DNA of 18,502 nucleotides from the NCBI GenBank assembly GCA_001931905.2, contig MSJI02000272.1, forward strand, positions 1 through 18,502, in the 5' to 3' direction. Shown piece after piece: positions 15,973 to 18,502 of the stretch (position 1 is the first letter of the stretch; every line of letters begins with the position of its first letter). Under the pieces are notes generated by a model. That model saw nothing but the letters and a program-made list of their open reading frames with translations, was not told the origin of the DNA and did not search any database. The translations under genes were made by a program, and so were the position numbers. Source of the stretch: Cladosporium sp. IMV 00045 (taxonomy: Eukaryota; Ascomycota; Dothideomycetes; Cladosporiales; Cladosporiaceae).

Positions 15973-18180
15973 ATGGCTTTCGATCAACTCACAGTATCTT
16001 CTTTTACTTCGGAGCCTGACGACCTGACCGAAATATTTAACAATACTACGCTTCCTGGGTCGCATGACAGCCGCCGCACGCAAGGAGGCTTTTTGGTGGC
16101 TGGAGCGCGTCTCAAAGGCTTCGTACCAACACCCATCAATAGCAATCGACCCCTAACCTCTTGGGTTTGGAAACAAGGCGAGGCAATCAGCAAGAAGGAT
16201 GAAAAGGGTAATGTGAACAATTATTGGCTATGTAGAGAGTGCTTTGAGTCGAAGGTACAGCACCCTCAGAAGCATTGGTTGAAGGCAGCTGCTCCAACTT
16301 CAACACCACAACGACATCTGATCAAATACCACCACTTTGATGAGAACGGTGTCAAGATGCCACCGAGGGGTCAGAAGAGGGCCCATAGCGACATCCGCGA
16401 CCTTATGGATAACCAGGAGCAGGCAACTAAGCGTGTATTCGACAGAGCTGGCTGGCAAGATGCCTATACAGAGTGGGTGGCCGTTAGCGGTACTTCACTT
16501 CGTGGAGCCACCTTGCCAGCTCTAAAGCGGTTGCTTACCTTTCAGCATCCACGCGTTGAGAAGCTAATACCCACGAGTCATACCACAGTGGCTGCATGGC
16601 TAAATGACGCATATGCAAGGCACCAATCCACAGTGGTGGCTAGCCTCGCAAAATCGGCCTCAGCAATTACCATCTCATTCGATAGTTGGAAGGCGAACAA
16701 CGACATCTTAGATCTACTCGGAGTCGTGGCGCACTACCTTGACGAGCACCACGAGCTGCGTACAGTCGTCCTTGGCCTTCGTGACCACCATGGCAGTCAC
16801 ACTGGAGCCAACATTGGTGAACACCTCAATCAGGTGCTTGGTGACTTCAAGATTCGTAGCAGAGTCGCTTATTTTGCTGCGGATAATGCAGCCAACAACG
16901 ACACGGCGCTCGACTACCTAGCCACGAAGGTCATTCACTACCAGCCGAAGCTTATGAGGCTCCGGTGCGCAGGCCACGTCCTCAATCTTGTGTGTAAGGC
17001 TATCCTATATGGTGTTGATGAAGATTGCGTGACTGAGACGCTCCAATCGCTCGAGGCTGGCACGCATTCATTCACTACTGTTAGCACCTTCGAAGACACC
17101 CTAAGGATAGCCGACGAACAAGCCAAGCTAGTTGCATGGCGCAAGAAAGGCCCTATTGGCAAGCTCCACAACCCCATCCTTCACATCAAGGCCAATAATA
17201 GCCGTAGAGAGCTGTTTGAAGCTAAGCAACGTGAGCTATTGCCTCACGCCGAGAGGGTGTATAGGGCGGTTATCAACGGTGGCATTAGATGGAACAGCGC
17301 CTATGACATGATCAAGCGTTCAATGCTGTTGAAGGACTCTCTTACGCTCTACCAAGAACACCACCAGGCCAAGGGCGAGATAGATCCAAAGGATGCCCTC
17401 ACTTACGACGATTGGCAAGAGCTTACGTACCTACAAGCACTACTCGAGCCTATCCACGACTGTTCACTCAACGTGCAATCCACGAGCACTACCGGTAGTC
17501 ATGGCGCTCTGCACGAGGTCCTCACAACGATGGACTACCTACTTGGTCACCTCGAGAACACGAAGGCTAAGCTTAAGGACCCAGCACTAATCAGTCACTT
17601 CAAGGCCTCTGTCAATCTGGGGTGGAAGAAGCTTGACTATTACTATTCATTAAGCGACCAGACGCCAGCTTACGTGCTAGCTATCTTCCTTCATCCCCAC
17701 TACCGGTTTAAGTGGTTTGAACAGAAGTGGAAGAAGCGTGAAGGCTGGCTAGATGAGGCCACGAAGGCTATTCACGATTCCTATGCCTTAGCCAAGGTCC
17801 AGCACTGCGACGATCTACCGATACGACCCTCACCGTCGCAGAGGGAGCTCTCAGCGTTCGACGCCTACAATCTCATCGAGGACGACGACGGGGATCTAGA
17901 TGCCGACGAGCTACAGCAATATTGGCATGAGAAGCGCGCACCACAAGGCACCGAGCCACTACTATGGTGGCGCAATAATCACCACCGCTACCCTATCCTT
18001 CGCCACCTTGCATTTGCAGTACTAGCGGCACCGGCATCAACAGCAGCTAGCGAGCGCCTATTTAGCATGGCCGGCAACGTGGTTAATGAAGAGCGACCTC
18101 ATATGCAGCAGGAGCTTGCGCAGTCAATGCAGTGCCTTCGGTCGTGGCATACAGAAGGGCTGATTAGCAATAGTTGCTAG
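15973..18180 (+). CDS. hAT transposase
   Basis: An uninterrupted 735-codon frame runs from the ATG 15973 to TAG 18180. The N-terminus holds a BED-type zinc finger: W64-W66, C87 and C90 (WLCREC), then the His group in TPQRHLIKYHH (111-121). The RNase H-like core follows: D237 in ITISFDSWKA, D304 in YFAADNAANND, C332-x2-H335 in RCAGHVLNL, R439-W440 in GGIRWNSAYDM, and E492 in LQALLEPIHDC. The catalytic D, D and E are therefore present. ILHPHYR-like FLHPHYRFKWF (572-582) precedes the C-terminal dimerisation region: LLWWRNN (663-669), the PASTAASERLFSMAG block (687-701) and QCLRSW (720-725). This is the normal order and length for hAT. It excises and reinserts its own element, leaving 8-bp target duplications. 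No promoter is certain, but an AT-rich stretch (15906-15960) lies upstream. No frameshift is seen, so it could be active. Confidence 0.92.
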   Translation: MAFDQLTVSSFTSEPDDLTEIFNNTTLPGSHDSRRTQGGFLVAGARLKGFVPTPINSNRPLTSWVWKQGEAISKKDEKGNVNNYWLCRECFESKVQHPQKHWLKAAAPTSTPQRHLIKYHHFDENGVKMPPRGQKRAHSDIRDLMDNQEQATKRVFDRAGWQDAYTEWVAVSGTSLRGATLPALKRLLTFQHPRVEKLIPTSHTTVAAWLNDAYARHQSTVVASLAKSASAITISFDSWKANNDILDLLGVVAHYLDEHHELRTVVLGLRDHHGSHTGANIGEHLNQVLGDFKIRSRVAYFAADNAANNDTALDYLATKVIHYQPKLMRLRCAGHVLNLVCKAILYGVDEDCVTETLQSLEAGTHSFTTVSTFEDTLRIADEQAKLVAWRKKGPIGKLHNPILHIKANNSRRELFEAKQRELLPHAERVYRAVINGGIRWNSAYDMIKRSMLLKDSLTLYQEHHQAKGEIDPKDALTYDDWQELTYLQALLEPIHDCSLNVQSTSTTGSHGALHEVLTTMDYLLGHLENTKAKLKDPALISHFKASVNLGWKKLDYYYSLSDQTPAYVLAIFLHPHYRFKWFEQKWKKREGWLDEATKAIHDSYALAKVQHCDDLPIRPSPSQRELSAFDAYNLIEDDDGDLDADELQQYWHEKRAPQGTEPLLWWRNNHHRYPILRHLAFAVLAAPASTAASERLFSMAGNVVNEERPHMQQELAQSMQCLRSWHTEGLISNSC

Positions 18181-18386
18181 CTAGACTGACTTCAATCTCA
18201 CGACTTCATAAATATACGACTTCGAGCATCTGGGGTAGATATTGAGTGTAAACCACACAAAAGATGCCTCAATGGCCTATACCACCATCTAAAGGAGGCA
18301 TGGCTAGCTATACCTCTAAATCGGCCTTAGACAAAATCACAAACACTGCCAATTTGGATGCCAAGACCCACACGTGACGAGACTAT
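18181..18386. other. hAT 3' untranslated stretch
   Basis: Non-coding DNA between the transposase stop and the subterminal repeats. It includes CATAAATATA at about 18207, a possible polyadenylation region. No second gene is visible. Confidence 0.4.
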
Positions 18387-18490
18387 TGAACGAGCTGAGC
18401 ATTCACTTCAATCAGGTGACTGAACGAGCATATGACCTCACATCACGCGAGCGAGCTGAACATTAGCCGGTGCTCTGTTCAGCTCGTTCA
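18387..18490. promoter_or_regulatory. hAT 3' subterminal motif cluster
   Basis: TGAACGAGC recurs at 18387 and 18421, and its complement GCTCGTTCA at 18482, with a diverged copy near 18451. The arrangement mirrors the 5' end. Confidence 0.6.
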
Positions 18491-18502
18491 GTGGCCACCC
18501 TG
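18482..18502 (-). repeat. hAT 3' terminal inverted repeat
   Basis: This is the reverse complement of the 5' repeat over 21 of 21 bases. It ends exactly at the window edge. Confidence 0.92.

Larger units (their letters stand above)
15578..18502 (+). mobile_element. Complete hAT-superfamily DNA transposon (2925 bp)
   Basis: It is bounded by 21-bp terminal inverted repeats beginning CAGGGTGGCCACTGAACGAG, encodes a full-length hAT transposase on the + strand, and carries repeated TGAACGAGC motifs near both ends. The eight bases before it, CTTGTGGA, should be duplicated just beyond 18502; the window ends exactly at the element's last base, so this cannot be seen. It lies inside the OrsD-like remnant. 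The intact ends and intact gene suggest a young, possibly autonomous copy. Confidence 0.88.

Noticed and set aside
1..18502. Giant fungal Starship-type element
   Set aside because: No tyrosine-recombinase captain gene (DUF3435) or element edge is visible in the window, although accessory gene types fit such cargo.
1..18502. Repeat-induced point mutation across the window
   Set aside because: Composition is not strongly AT-shifted, and breaks are mostly indels; a few single transitions fit, but no general pattern is visible by eye.
1..18502. CRISPR arrays, tRNA and rRNA genes
   Set aside because: No regularly spaced repeats, cloverleaf or ribosomal sequence noticed; a tRNA scan was not possible.

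Overview
The window looks like a repeat-rich accessory region of a filamentous ascomycete genome. Genes carry short introns (47-62 bp) with GTANGT-type donors, pyrimidine-rich leaders follow TATA boxes, and the protein families (OrsD/DUF3505-like C2H2 proteins, HGD-type kinase-like proteins, HNH proteins with the fungal layout, an SRPK-like kinase, a Tad-type LINE, a hAT transposon) are typical of Pezizomycotina. Nothing bacterial is visible. Almost everything reads on the + strand; the one well-supported minus-strand item is an ankyrin-repeat remnant. All family names come from reading motifs by eye; no search was run.

Layout. 1-1219: two adjacent fungal kinase-like copies, the first open from the left edge and the second broken. 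1220-1946: no gene, one strong palindrome, then a TATA box and leader. 1947-3821: a long acidic, disordered protein gene with two frameshifts and a conserved-looking C-terminal block. 3822-4477: no gene, but two inverted repeats. 4478-6084: two successive OrsD-like N-terminal modules, both disabled. 6657-7674: an HNH protein pseudogene in three frames with three shifts. 7840-8229: the 3' tail of a LINE ending in a TCC microsatellite. 8409-10289: an open 626-codon reading frame with a C48 (Ulp1/SENP-like) protease fold whose nucleophile position is Tyr. 10576-11022 (minus): ankyrin remnant. 11015-12105: a second copy of the same LINE 3' end with RNase H and zinc-knuckle coding sequence in an abnormal order. 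12738-13102: a small three-exon gene for an 84-residue protein. 13272-14698: an intact five-exon SRPK-like kinase gene. 15073-15577: a C-terminal remnant that I assign to the OrsD-like family. 15578-18502: a complete hAT element with 21-bp terminal inverted repeats and an apparently intact 735-residue transposase, inserted into that remnant; its right end is the last base of the window.

The genes do not form one pathway that I can name. The picture is a graveyard of expanded accessory families and transposons around a few intact genes: the SRPK-like kinase, the 84-residue gene, the C48-like reading frame and the hAT transposase. The points most worth checking are the catalytically altered C48 protein between two LINE tails, the RNase H segment placed inside the LINE zinc knuckle, the antisense reading frame kept open in both LINE tails, and the N- and C-terminal OrsD-like fragments lying 9 kb apart on the same strand.
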